A stretch of DNA of 64,000 nt, from assembly GCA_050633545.1 (NCBI GenBank), contig JBOEGS010000006.1:186001-250000 (forward strand). The letters run 5' to 3'. Both the position numbers and the translations under genes were made by a program. The notes under the pieces are model-generated. The model saw only the letters and a program-made list of their open reading frames with translations. It made no database searches and was not told where the DNA came from. This DNA comes from Litorivita sp050633545. GTDB taxonomy: Bacteria; Pseudomonadota; Alphaproteobacteria; Rhodobacterales; Rhodobacteraceae. Positions 1 to 7,816 of the stretch are shown here, piece by piece; positions within the stretch are counted from its first letter, which is position 1; every line of letters begins with the position of its first letter.

Positions 1-1
1 T

Positions 2-1516
2 TTTGCCCGCGCGATGCAGGGCGCGCTTGGCACGGGGCATGGGGCTTACGGGCGCGGGGCGGTGGATATGCCCGACCCCTCTGATGCCGATGGCGCCCGG
101 CAAAGCGTGGATCGTCCGCAGCGGGCCTATTTCTACGCCGCGCCGCAGTTTGCGCCCCAAGGCCATGTGGCGGGCGCCTTGGTTGTGGTGGTCAATATCG
201 ACATGATGGAATGGGATTGGATCGGCGGCAATCCGGCGGTCTATTTCCTTGACGCGGCGGGCGAGGTCTTCATGTCCAACCGCAGGGAATTGCTGTTCTG
301 GCGCGAGGGAGCGCAGGGCGCTCTGATCGCGCCGCAGACGGCAGAGCGGGCGACTGGGAAGGCCGCGGGGCAAGCGGTCGGGGAGGCGTCAGGGGACGCG
401 GCGGGGCAGCAGGACGGGCCAAGCGCGCGCCATGTGCCGCGCGGCGGCTATGACCTGTGGCGCCTTGAGTGGGGGCCCTATCTGCCCGCGCGCGCCATGG
501 CGCTCAGCCGTGATCTGCCGGTGATCGGATTGCGAGCGGTCGCGATGGTCGATGCGGCGCCGGCGCGGCGGATCGCGTGGCTACAAACGGGGGTGTTTTT
601 GGCGCTGTGCTTCGGCTTCGCGGCGATGCTGGTGCCGGTGATGGCGCGGCGGCGCGTATTGGCGCGGGCCAATGCGCAGCTGGAGCGGCGGGTGGCGCGG
701 CGCACCCGCGAATTGTCGGGCACCAATGCCGCCCTGCGCCGCGAGGTGGCCGAACGCATCGCCGCCGAGGCGGCGCTCAAACAGGCGCAGGCGGAATTGG
801 TGCAGGCGGAAAAACTGTCGGCCTTGGGGCAGATGTCGGCGGGCATCAGCCATGAATTGAACCAGCCCTTGATGGCGATCCAGCAGTTTGCCGAAAACGG
901 CGCGCTTTTGCTGCAAAAGGGCAAGGCGGATGTCGCGGGTGAGAACCTTGGCCGAATATCGGCCTTGGCGGCGCGGGCGGCGCGGATCATCAAGAACCTG
1001 CGCGCCTTTGCCCGCAATGAAAGCGAGCCGGTGGTCAAGGTGGACCTTGTGCAAGTGATTGATACAGCTGTCGAAATGACGCAGGCGCGGCGCGAGAGCG
1101 ACGGTGTGGTCTGTGATTGGCAAAGCGGCGCGCGCGCGCCGATCTATGTGCGCGGCGGCGAGGTGCGTTTGGTGCAGGTCTTTGTCAATCTGATCACCAA
1201 TGCCGCCGATGCGATGTCGGGCGCGGGCGGCGGGCGCATCGAGATCACCATCGAGCAGGGCGCGCGCCTCAAGGTGCGGTTGCGCGATACCGGTCCGGGG
1301 ATCAAGGATCCCGAGAAGATATTCGAGCCGTTCTATTCCACCAAAACCGTGGGCGAGGGGGCGCCCGATGCCGACGGCATGGGTTTGGGCCTGTCCATCT
1401 CTTACGGCTTGGTGCAAAGCTTTGGCGGACAGATCAGCGGCGCGAATGCGGCGCAGGGCGGCGCGGTGTTCACCGTGGAGCTTGAGCAATGGCAAGACGC
1501 GGAGGCGGCGGCATGA
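2..1516 (+). CDS. dctB: DctB-type sensor histidine kinase (5' partial)
   Basis: This is the C-terminal part of a membrane sensor kinase; the frame is open from the left edge, so the N-terminal membrane segment and part of the periplasmic sensor domain are missing. The visible part holds the end of an extracellular PAS/Cache-like domain, a second transmembrane helix near nt 581-650, a coiled-coil linker, a HisKA box (GISHELNQPL, phospho-His codon 851-853) and an ATPase domain with N box (NLITNAADAM), G1 (DTGPGI) and G2 (GMGLGLSISYG). The ELNQPL H-box is typical of DctB-type kinases. It overlaps the next gene by ATGA and the C4-dicarboxylate TRAP operon follows. The role as sensor of external C4-dicarboxylates is inferred from family and context. 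Confidence 0.88.
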   Translation, partial: FARAMQGALGTGHGAYGRGAVDMPDPSDADGARQSVDRPQRAYFYAAPQFAPQGHVAGALVVVVNIDMMEWDWIGGNPAVYFLDAAGEVFMSNRRELLFWREGAQGALIAPQTAERATGKAAGQAVGEASGDAAGQQDGPSARHVPRGGYDLWRLEWGPYLPARAMALSRDLPVIGLRAVAMVDAAPARRIAWLQTGVFLALCFGFAAMLVPVMARRRVLARANAQLERRVARRTRELSGTNAALRREVAERIAAEAALKQAQAELVQAEKLSALGQMSAGISHELNQPLMAIQQFAENGALLLQKGKADVAGENLGRISALAARAARIIKNLRAFARNESEPVVKVDLVQVIDTAVEMTQARRESDGVVCDWQSGARAPIYVRGGEVRLVQVFVNLITNAADAMSGAGGGRIEITIEQGARLKVRLRDTGPGIKDPEKIFEPFYSTKTVGEGAPDADGMGLGLSISYGLVQSFGGQISGANAAQGGAVFTVELEQWQDAEAAA

Positions 1517-2745
1517 CGCGGCGGGTTTTATGTGTGGATGACGACGCGGCGGTGCGCGAGGCCCTGCGCCAGACGCTCGAATTGGGCGAACTGGTGCCGC
1601 AGGTCGCGGGCAGCTTCATCGAGGCCAAGGACCATATCACCCCTGCCTTTGACGGGGTGATCTTGTCCGATATCCGCATGCCGGGTCGCGACGGGTTCCA
1701 TTTGCTTGCGTTTACGCAGGGCGTGGATGCGGAATTGCCGGTGATCCTTTTGACCGGCGAGGGTGATATTCCGATGGCAGTGCGGGCCATGGGGCAGGGG
1801 GCTTTCGGCTTTTTGGAAAAGCCTTGCAGCCCTGCGGATTTGCTGGCCGAGGTGGAGCGGGCGCTCAAGACCCGCGCTTTGGTTTTGGAAAACCGCCGTT
1901 TGAAGGCACAGCTGCAAACCGGCGATCCGGCGGCGCGGATGCTGTTCGGCACCTCGCAAACGTCGGAGGCCCTGCGCGATGCGGTGCGCCAAGTGGCGCA
2001 AACACAGGCCGAAGTCTTGATCTTCGGGCCGCCGGGGTCGGGGACATCCAAAGTCGCCGAGGTGATCCATTTGATGTCCGCGCAGGCCAAAGCGCCCTTC
2101 GTCAAACGCGGCGCGGCGGGGCTGACGCGCGCCGATCTGGCGGCGACCTTCGAGGCGGCGGAGGGCGGTAGCCTTTATCTGGACGAGATCGGCACCTTGC
2201 CGCGCGAGGCGCAATTCTTGCTCCCCGATCTGATGGATAGCGGCGCGCGGGTGCGCATCATGGCGGGGACCACGCGCGATCTGGCCGCCGATGTGGCCGC
2301 GGGGCAAATCAGCGCCGATCTCTATTACCGGCTGGAGGTGACGCGGGTGCATATCCCGTCCTTGGCCGAGCGTCCCGAAGACATCGCGCCGATGTTTCGC
2401 CAATATGTGGCCCAAGCCGCCGAACAGGCCGGCCTTGCCGCGCCGGAGGTCACATCGGAGGTCATCGCCGGATTGATGGCGCGCGACTGGCCGGGCAATG
2501 CGCGCGCGCTGATGAGCGAGGCGATGCGCTTTGTGTTGGGCGTGGGGCAAGCGGCGGCAGGGGGCGAGGCCACCGAATTGGGCCTCGCGCAGCAAATGGC
2601 GCAGGTGGAAAGCTCGCTTCTGGTTGCGGCCCTGCGCCGCGCAGAGGGGCGCGCCAGCGTGGCCGCCAAGGAGCTCAAGCTGCCGCGCAAGACCTTTTAC
2701 GACAAGCTGGCGCGTTTCGGTCTGCGGGCCGAGGATTACCGGTAG
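1513..2745 (+). CDS. dctD: DctD-like response regulator with degenerate sigma54-activator domain
   Basis: A 410-residue NtrC-class regulator starting at the ATG that overlaps the dctB stop. It has a receiver domain (VDDD near residue 10, phospho-Asp D53 in SDIRMP), an AAA+ domain and a C-terminal Fis-type helix-turn-helix (last ~45 residues, KLPRKTFYDKLARF). The AAA+ domain is eroded. The Walker A position reads GPPGSGTS (172-179), with Thr in place of the catalytic Lys. Walker B (YLDEIG, D224) follows about 17 residues too soon, and the GAFTGA loop that contacts sigma54 is absent. The protein therefore probably cannot remodel sigma54 polymerase and may act as a classical activator or repressor. 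Its likely binding sites lie just downstream, at 2763-2813. Confidence 0.85.
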   Translation: MTRRVLCVDDDAAVREALRQTLELGELVPQVAGSFIEAKDHITPAFDGVILSDIRMPGRDGFHLLAFTQGVDAELPVILLTGEGDIPMAVRAMGQGAFGFLEKPCSPADLLAEVERALKTRALVLENRRLKAQLQTGDPAARMLFGTSQTSEALRDAVRQVAQTQAEVLIFGPPGSGTSKVAEVIHLMSAQAKAPFVKRGAAGLTRADLAATFEAAEGGSLYLDEIGTLPREAQFLLPDLMDSGARVRIMAGTTRDLAADVAAGQISADLYYRLEVTRVHIPSLAERPEDIAPMFRQYVAQAAEQAGLAAPEVTSEVIAGLMARDWPGNARALMSEAMRFVLGVGQAAAGGEATELGLAQQMAQVESSLLVAALRRAEGRASVAAKELKLPRKTFYDKLARFGLRAEDYR

Positions 2746-2762
2746 AGCTATGGTTAACCCTT

Positions 2763-2813
2763 TGTGCGGATTTTCGCACAAAGCATGGGCGGGCCTGTGC
2801 GGCTTTTCGCACA
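2763..2813. promoter_or_regulatory. Twin palindromic operators, DctD-type
   Basis: Two near-identical 18-bp inverted repeats, TGTGCGGATTTTCGCACA (2763-2780) and TGTGCGGCTTTTCGCACA (2796-2813), lie 33 bp apart centre to centre, about three helical turns. From memory they match the TGTGCGG...CCGCACA pattern of rhizobial DctD upstream activating sites. They sit between dctD and dctP, roughly 200 bp before the dctP start, where an activator of dctPQM would bind as cooperating dimers. Confidence 0.75.
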
Positions 2814-2847
2814 GTGCCGCACTGCGGCATGGCGCGACACCACGAAT

Positions 2848-2876
2848 TTGCGCTCTATCTATCTGTAAACTATGGA
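2848..2876 (+). promoter_or_regulatory. Possible sigma70-type promoter of dctPQM
   Basis: TTGCGC (2848-2853) and TATGGA (2871-2876) are separated by 17 bp, downstream of the twin operators. No convincing GG-N10-GC sigma54 promoter was seen in this intergenic region. That fits the loss of the sigma54-contact loop in DctD. The hexamers are only moderate matches. Confidence 0.25.
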
Positions 2877-3009
2877 TTAAAGTGGGCCTTGTCACGGGGT
2901 GGTCACGGGGGCTTGAGCTTGCGCTGGCAAAAGCGAATCCTCTGCCCATTCCGCGTGGCCGCTTTGGCCTCGCGCTGATCACTTGTCTCAAAGAGGGAGG
3001 AGACCCCAA

Positions 3010-4011
3010 ATGAAATTTATCACCGCAGCCGCCACCGCATTGGCGCTCACCGTGACCGCAGGCGCGGCCAACGCCGCCTGTGATGATGGCGAAATCGTCA
3101 TCAAGTTCAGCCATGTCACCAACACCGACAAGCACCCCAAAGGCATCGCCGCCTCGTTGCTTGAGCAGCGTGTGAACGACGAGATGAACGGCAAGGCCTG
3201 CATGGAGGTCTATCCGAACTCCACGCTTTATGATGACAACAAGGTGCTCGAAGCGATGCTGCAAGGCGATGTGCAACTGGCCGCGCCCTCCTTGTCGAAA
3301 TTCGAGCAGTTCACCAAACAGTTCCGCCTCTTCGATCTGCCCTTCATGTTCAAAAACATCGATGCGGTTGATGCGTTCCAAAACTCCGACAACGGTCAGG
3401 CGATGCTCAAATCGATGCAGCGCCGCGGCCTGCAGGGTCTGGCGTTTTGGCACAATGGCATGAAGCAGATGTCGGCGAACAAGCCTTTGGTGCTGCCGTC
3501 CGACGCCAACGGTCTCAAATTCCGCGTGCAATCGTCGGATGTGCTTGTCGCGCAAATGGAAGCCATCGGCGGCAGCCCGCAGAAAATGGCCTTCTCCGAA
3601 GTTTACGGCGGTTTGCAGCAGGGCGTTGTGGACGGTCAGGAAAACACATGGTCGAACATCTACGGCAAGAAGTTTTTCGAGGTTCAGGACGGCACGACCG
3701 AAACCAACCACGGCGTGATCGACTATCTCGTGGTGACCAATGTGGATTGGCTCGAAACGCTTGATGCGGATGTGCGTGACCAATTCCTCACCATCCTCAA
3801 AGAGGTGACCGAGACCCGCAACAAGGAAAGCTTTGCCGTCAACCAGCAAGCGCGCCAAGCGGTGCTTGATGCGGGCGGCGTGATCCGTGAGTTGACGCCC
3901 GAGCAGCGTCAGGCATGGGTTGACGTGATGATGCCGGTATGGGCGAAATTCGCTGGTGACGTGGGTCAGGATATGATCGACGCGGCGCAGGCCATCAACG
4001 CGACGCACTAA
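3010..4011 (+). CDS. dctP: TRAP transporter periplasmic C4-dicarboxylate-binding protein
   Basis: A 333-residue DctP-family solute-binding protein. The start is the ATG after a strong AAAGAGGGAGGAG ribosome site; it opens a signal peptide (MKFITAAATALALT, cleavage after ANA). The mature protein begins with the FSHVTNTDKHPKG strand typical of C4-dicarboxylate DctP and has the FRVQSSDVL region with the arginine expected to bind the ligand carboxylate, then GQENTWSNIYGKKFFEVQ. It delivers succinate, fumarate or malate to the DctQM membrane pair. A hairpin after the gene probably keeps binding-protein mRNA in excess over the permeases. Confidence 0.93.
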   Translation: MKFITAAATALALTVTAGAANAACDDGEIVIKFSHVTNTDKHPKGIAASLLEQRVNDEMNGKACMEVYPNSTLYDDNKVLEAMLQGDVQLAAPSLSKFEQFTKQFRLFDLPFMFKNIDAVDAFQNSDNGQAMLKSMQRRGLQGLAFWHNGMKQMSANKPLVLPSDANGLKFRVQSSDVLVAQMEAIGGSPQKMAFSEVYGGLQQGVVDGQENTWSNIYGKKFFEVQDGTTETNHGVIDYLVVTNVDWLETLDADVRDQFLTILKEVTETRNKESFAVNQQARQAVLDAGGVIRELTPEQRQAWVDVMMPVWAKFAGDVGQDMIDAAQAINATH

Positions 4012-4057
4012 GGCGCCAAGCGCCGCCTTGCCTCTCGCAAGGCGCCGAACGAAACGG

Positions 4058-4086
4058 GGCGGGCCGCGCAAATGGCCCGCCTTTTT
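4058..4086 (+). terminator. Intra-operon terminator/attenuating hairpin after dctP
   Basis: An 8-bp GC stem (GGCGGGCC 4058-4065 with GGCCCGCC 4074-4081) is followed by five T. It lies between dctP and dctQ and should let only part of transcription continue into the permease genes, a usual arrangement in TRAP operons. Confidence 0.65.
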
Positions 4087-4126
4087 CAAACCACAGAACA
4101 CCCAAATTAAAACGGGGAGGGACGAG

Positions 4127-4837
4127 ATGCATCCGCATCCGAGTGAAAGCCTGATGGACCGGCTCGAGGAGACGCTGATTGCGGTTCTCATGGGGCTGAT
4201 GACCATGGTCACCTTTATCAATGTTGTCGTGCGCAAGCTGTTTTACAACGATCCGCCCGCAGTGATCGAATGGATGAAGCTCGAAAATATCGGGCTTTGG
4301 GGCGGCGAATTGACGGTTTTCATGTTCGCATGGCTCGGGCTGCTCGGCGCCTCCTATGCGGTCAAGAAAAACGCGCATCTGGGCGTGGATGCGATCATCG
4401 ACCTGTTCGGGACCAAAACCCGCCGCCGTTTGGCGCTGTTTGTGGTGGCGGTCTGTTTGACCTATACGTTTTTGCTGCTCAAAGGGTCGTGGGATTATTG
4501 GGCGAATTTCGCCAATCTGCCCGCCACCGAGGGGCGTTGGTTCCCGCTGGGCTTTGAAGAGAAATTCCGCCCCAAGGGCTGGTATGCGGTCGATAGCGTG
4601 CCCAATCCTGGCGCTTTGAAATGGCTCGAAGGCGTCTTTAACGAGGGCGAGACCTACGACAAACTGCCGCGGCTTGTGCCCTATCTGGCGCTGCCCTTGT
4701 CGATGGCGCTGCTTTTGCTGCGCTTTGTGCAGGCGGGGCAACTGGTCTGGGCGGGACGTCAGGACCGGCTTGTCGCCAGCCATGAAGTCGAAGACGAAAT
4801 CCAAGAAATTCGCGAACAACGCGGGGAGTTTAACTGA
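4127..4837 (+). CDS. dctQ: TRAP transporter small permease
   Basis: A 236-residue DctQ-family inner-membrane protein. The ATG after GGGGAGGGACGAG was chosen; an upstream extension in the same frame runs back through the terminator hairpin and is unlikely. Four hydrophobic segments are visible (near residues 15-35, 58-75, 95-115 and 190-212). The stretch between the third and fourth is longer than in the smallest DctQ proteins and is rich in aromatic residues. The C-terminal tail is charged (EVEDEIQEIREQRGE). It pairs with DctM and the periplasmic DctP for sodium-driven dicarboxylate uptake. Its stop overlaps the dctM start by one base (TGATG). Confidence 0.92.
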   Translation: MHPHPSESLMDRLEETLIAVLMGLMTMVTFINVVVRKLFYNDPPAVIEWMKLENIGLWGGELTVFMFAWLGLLGASYAVKKNAHLGVDAIIDLFGTKTRRRLALFVVAVCLTYTFLLLKGSWDYWANFANLPATEGRWFPLGFEEKFRPKGWYAVDSVPNPGALKWLEGVFNEGETYDKLPRLVPYLALPLSMALLLLRFVQAGQLVWAGRQDRLVASHEVEDEIQEIREQRGEFN

Positions 4838-6231
4838 TGGAAGTGTTCCTTCTCTTCGTATTGATTGTCGGCCTGATGCTGGTCGGCGTGCCGATCGCGG
4901 TCAGCCTTGGCATGTCGTCGATCCTGTTCTTGCTGGTCTATTCGGACAGCTCGCTGGCCTCTATCGCGCAAACGCTTTTTGCCGCCTTCGAGGGCCATGC
5001 GACCTTGCTCGCGATCCCGTTCTTTATTCTGGCCTCGTCGTTTATGTCGACGGGGGGCGTGGCGCAACGGATCATCCGGTTTTCCATCGCCTGCGTCGGG
5101 CATTTGCGCGGCGGGTTGGCGATTGCGGGTGTGTTTGCCTGTATGCTCTTTGCGGCTTTGTCGGGCTCTTCTCCGGCGACCGTGGTGGCCATTGGATCGA
5201 TCGTCATCGCGGCGATGCGTCAGGCCGGATATACCAAGGAATTCGCCGCAGGCGTGATCTGTAATGCGGGCACATTGGGGATTTTGATCCCGCCGAGCAT
5301 CGTCATGGTGGTTTACGCCGCTGCGGTCGAGGTTTCGGTCGGGCGGATGTTCCTCGCCGGTGTGATCCCGGGGATCATGGCAGGGGTCATGTTGATGATC
5401 GCCATCTACATTATGGCGCGGATCAAGAACATGCCCAAAGGCGAATGGGCCGGATGGGGCGAAATCGGCGCATCCTTCAAGGATGCGGCATGGGGGCTTG
5501 GCCTGATCGTGATCATCATGGTCGGTATCTACGGTATTCCGGGCGTGACCAATGCGATTTTCACGCCGACCGAGGCCGCAGCCGTCGCGGCGGTCTATGC
5601 CTTCTTGATCGCCAGCTTCGTTTACCGCGATATGGGTCCCTTGTCGGGCAAGGATGGCGGGGGCAATGTCTCGCTCTTGTCCAAACCGCTCGCCCTGCTC
5701 ACCGCATGGGGCCACAAGGACACGCGCCACACGCTGTTCGAGGCGGGCAAATTGACCGTCACCTTGATGTTCGTGATCGCCAACGCCTTGATCCTCAAAC
5801 ATGTTCTGACCGACGAGCAGGTGCCGCAGCATGTCGCCAATGCGATGCTCTCGGCGGGCTTCGGTCCGGTGATGTTCCTTGTGGTCGTAAATGTGATCTT
5901 GCTTATCGGCGGGCAGTTCATGGAGCCGTCGGGCCTTTTGGTGATCGTTGCGCCTCTGGTTTTCCCGATCGCGATCGAGCTTGGCATCGATCCGATCCAT
6001 TTGGGCATCATCATGGTGGTGAACATGGAAATCGGGATGATCACGCCGCCGGTGGGGCTCAACCTCTTTGTCACCTCGGGCGTGGCGGGGATGCCGATGA
6101 TGGCGGTGGTGCGGGCGGCCTTGCCCTTCCTTGCCGTGCTCTTCGTCTTCTTGATCATGGTGACCTACATTCCGGCGATCTCGACCTATCTGCCCAATAT
6201 GATCATGGGGCCGGAGATCATCACCAAATAG
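4837..6231 (+). CDS. dctM: TRAP transporter large permease
   Basis: A 464-residue polytopic membrane protein of the DctM family, the sodium-coupled transport channel of the TRAP system. It starts at the ATG overlapping the dctQ stop, so the two are probably translationally coupled. Family hallmarks include the N-terminal LIVGLMLVGVPIAVSLG segment, the GSSPATVVAIGS loop, ILIPPSIVMVVYA in the first half and the pseudo-symmetric IGMITPPVGLNLFV in the second. An insert around residues 262-300 (SGKDGGGNVSLLSKP) makes it slightly longer than the usual 425-440 residues. A hairpin ends the operon 40 bp downstream. Confidence 0.93.
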   Translation: MEVFLLFVLIVGLMLVGVPIAVSLGMSSILFLLVYSDSSLASIAQTLFAAFEGHATLLAIPFFILASSFMSTGGVAQRIIRFSIACVGHLRGGLAIAGVFACMLFAALSGSSPATVVAIGSIVIAAMRQAGYTKEFAAGVICNAGTLGILIPPSIVMVVYAAAVEVSVGRMFLAGVIPGIMAGVMLMIAIYIMARIKNMPKGEWAGWGEIGASFKDAAWGLGLIVIIMVGIYGIPGVTNAIFTPTEAAAVAAVYAFLIASFVYRDMGPLSGKDGGGNVSLLSKPLALLTAWGHKDTRHTLFEAGKLTVTLMFVIANALILKHVLTDEQVPQHVANAMLSAGFGPVMFLVVVNVILLIGGQFMEPSGLLVIVAPLVFPIAIELGIDPIHLGIIMVVNMEIGMITPPVGLNLFVTSGVAGMPMMAVVRAALPFLAVLFVFLIMVTYIPAISTYLPNMIMGPEIITK

Positions 6232-6272
6232 GGGTGTTTATCCCTTTTGGGCCCTATGGCCTGACCTATGGC

Positions 6273-6296
6273 GGCGCTCCTTTCGGGGCGCCGTTT
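6273..6296 (+). terminator. Terminator of dctPQM
   Basis: GGCGCTCC (6273-6280), TTTC loop, GGGGCGCC (6285-6292), then GTTT. It is an 8-bp stem with one G-T pair, just after dctM. Confidence 0.55.
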
Positions 6297-6380
6297 CTGG
6301 TTTGGAAGGGGCCGCGCAAGATGCGGGGCAAGGGAGGGGAGGGACGTCGCCGGTGGCATTTCGCGCCGCAGGCGGTATGA

Positions 6381-7024
6381 TCGCAATCCAAGAAGGCGCG
6401 TAAAGCTTTTGACAGAGAGGCCTTCTACGACAGCGGATTTGCGCAGATGCTCGGCGATATACCGCAGATCATGCCCGAAGCCTTTCCCGCAAGATACGGG
6501 CCTTATGAGCCGCTCCAAGGCAAGGTCGAAGGCGGCGATGCCTCTGATCTGATCGCGTCGTTCAAGACCGAAACCGAACTTTTTATGAAGGTCAAAATGC
6601 CCTTCGGTCATATCCTTTCATGCGTCCCGAGCAAGAAAGCCTTCGAAGACTATCACCCGTAGTATTTTATCCGCCGGTGCTTTTTGAACGGCTCTGCGTG
6701 ACCTTTAATGTGGTCTGCGGGTATATCGTGCAAACCGATCATATGGGCGGTTGGTTCTGGAACGCGGTGCCGGACCACGAAGCCCATACGATTTGCGTGC
6801 GCCGCGCCTACAAGCAGGTCTGTCCGCAGATCACGCAAACCGGACACCGCGTCGGCAATGATCTTCACGTTGTGACCACGTATCGCTTTGGAAACAAGCC
6901 GCCCCGCCCGCCGCAAAGCCTCATCGCGCGCCAGCAGGATCCCAAGAATGCCTCTGCGGCGCCGAAGTTGGCGCAGGTGTTTGCGTTCGGCCATGCGTTT
7001 GATGAAAACCGATACCTGTGGTGA
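6381..7024 (+). pseudogene. Probable frameshifted gene remnant, function unknown
   Basis: Two adjacent reading frames together look like one broken gene. The first runs from 6381, after a TGA, to 6662 (includes FAQMLGDIPQIMPEAFPARY and FKTETELFMKVKMPFGH). The second is shifted and continues from about 6620 to 7024 (FYPPVLFERLCVTFNVVCGY, then MGGWFWNAVPDHEAH). In the second part, third codon positions are GC-rich (about 73% by eye) and second positions GC-poor, the usual coding signature here. No start with a good ribosome site is visible. I do not recognise the family. The remaining bases from 6297 to the tRNAs show nothing else I can support. Confidence 0.3.
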
Positions 7025-7281
7025 CGGGCACACGGGGCGCAGGGCGCGTTTCGGCGCTCTCAGGGCGTTCACAAGGCGTATTGCGCGCCGCGGCGTTGCT
7101 TGGGACAAAACCCGCGCAGTCCGGTGCCCTGCGGCGCCGATTCTGACCATCGCCCCCTTTGATTTTCCGCCCTTAGCAACGCATTTGAAAATGGGCGCGT
7201 TTTTCTTGTCATTGATGCTTGACGGGGCTGGGGCTTGGGCCTAGAACGCCAAAACGTTCGGAGGCTTTCGGACGGCAGCGA

Positions 7282-7358
7282 GCGGTTGTAGCTCAGTTGG
7301 TTAGAGTACCGGCCTGTCACGCCGGGGGTCGCGGGTTCGAGTCCCGTCAACCGCGCCA
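7282..7358 (+). tRNA. tRNA-Asp (GTC)
   Basis: A 77-nt cloverleaf with acceptor GCGGTTG/CAACCGC, D-arm GCTCAGTTGGTTAGAGT, anticodon GTC at 7316-7318, T-arm with GGTTCGAGTCC and an encoded CCA end. It is nearly identical to the copy at 7393. Confidence 0.97.
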
Positions 7359-7392
7359 TCGCTGCCAAAGATAAGCCCACGCAAACGTATGC

Positions 7393-7469
7393 GCGGTTGT
7401 AGCTCAGTTGGTTAGAGTACCGGCCTGTCACGCCGGGGGTCGCGGGTTCGAGCCCCGTCAACCGCGCCA
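7393..7469 (+). tRNA. tRNA-Asp (GTC), second copy
   Basis: A tandem copy of the preceding tRNA-Asp, 34 bp downstream. It differs by a single T-to-C change in the T-loop (GTTCGAGCCC against GTTCGAGTCC). The anticodon is GTC and the CCA end is encoded. Confidence 0.97.
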
Positions 7470-7588
7470 TTTTCCCCAAGGTCCAAAATGCGATCTTAGC
7501 TGCGCCGGTGTTTTGTATATTGGTAATGGAATGTATGATCCGCAGCCGCTATAGGGGGCGGGGTGTTTTGCTGTGAAAGGCCTACCCC

Positions 7589-7816
7589 ATGCAACTCCTC
7601 GACCGATTGCCGTTTTTTACCGTTTTGCTGCTGTGCCTCACGGTGGGCCTCGCGCCCTTCGCGCCCGAGCCGCATGTTTGGGAAAAGCTCAAGATGCTGG
7701 TGGCGGGGCAGCTCAGCGCGCCGATGGATATCTTTGATCTGGCCCTGCACGGGGCACCTTGGGCGGTGCTGGGGCTCAAGGGGCTGCGCGCGCTCAGCGG
7801 GGCAAAAACGCCTTGA
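7589..7816 (+). CDS. Small membrane protein (75 aa), unknown function
   Basis: A 75-residue protein with two hydrophobic segments (LPFFTVLLLCLTVGLAPF and LALHGAPWAVLGLKGL) around a short amphipathic stretch. Similar small proteins in alphaproteobacteria are often labelled RND transporter without functional support, and I see no RND domain. The last 23 bases overlap the end of the convergent hydrolase gene. The start ATG lies 8-10 bp after GAAAGG. Confidence 0.7.
   Translation: MQLLDRLPFFTVLLLCLTVGLAPFAPEPHVWEKLKMLVAGQLSAPMDIFDLALHGAPWAVLGLKGLRALSGAKTP

Noticed and set aside
2814..3009. Sigma54 promoter for dctPQM
   Set aside because: Several GG-rich stretches were tried, but none has GC at the right 10-base spacing.
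1528..4236. Very long open frame on the minus strand (about 900 codons) across dctD and dctP
   Set aside because: It is antisense to genes with clear motifs, crosses an intergenic operator region and has no recognisable domain. Long antisense frames are expected in GC-rich DNA.
6653..7150. 165-codon minus-strand frame in the gene-poor region
   Set aside because: It is the exact codon-aligned antisense of the plus-strand frame, whose codon-position bias looks more like coding.
7069..7479. Minus-strand protein with ARLTGLEPATPGVTGRYS
   Set aside because: This is the well-known false translation of the antisense strand of the two tRNA-Asp genes.
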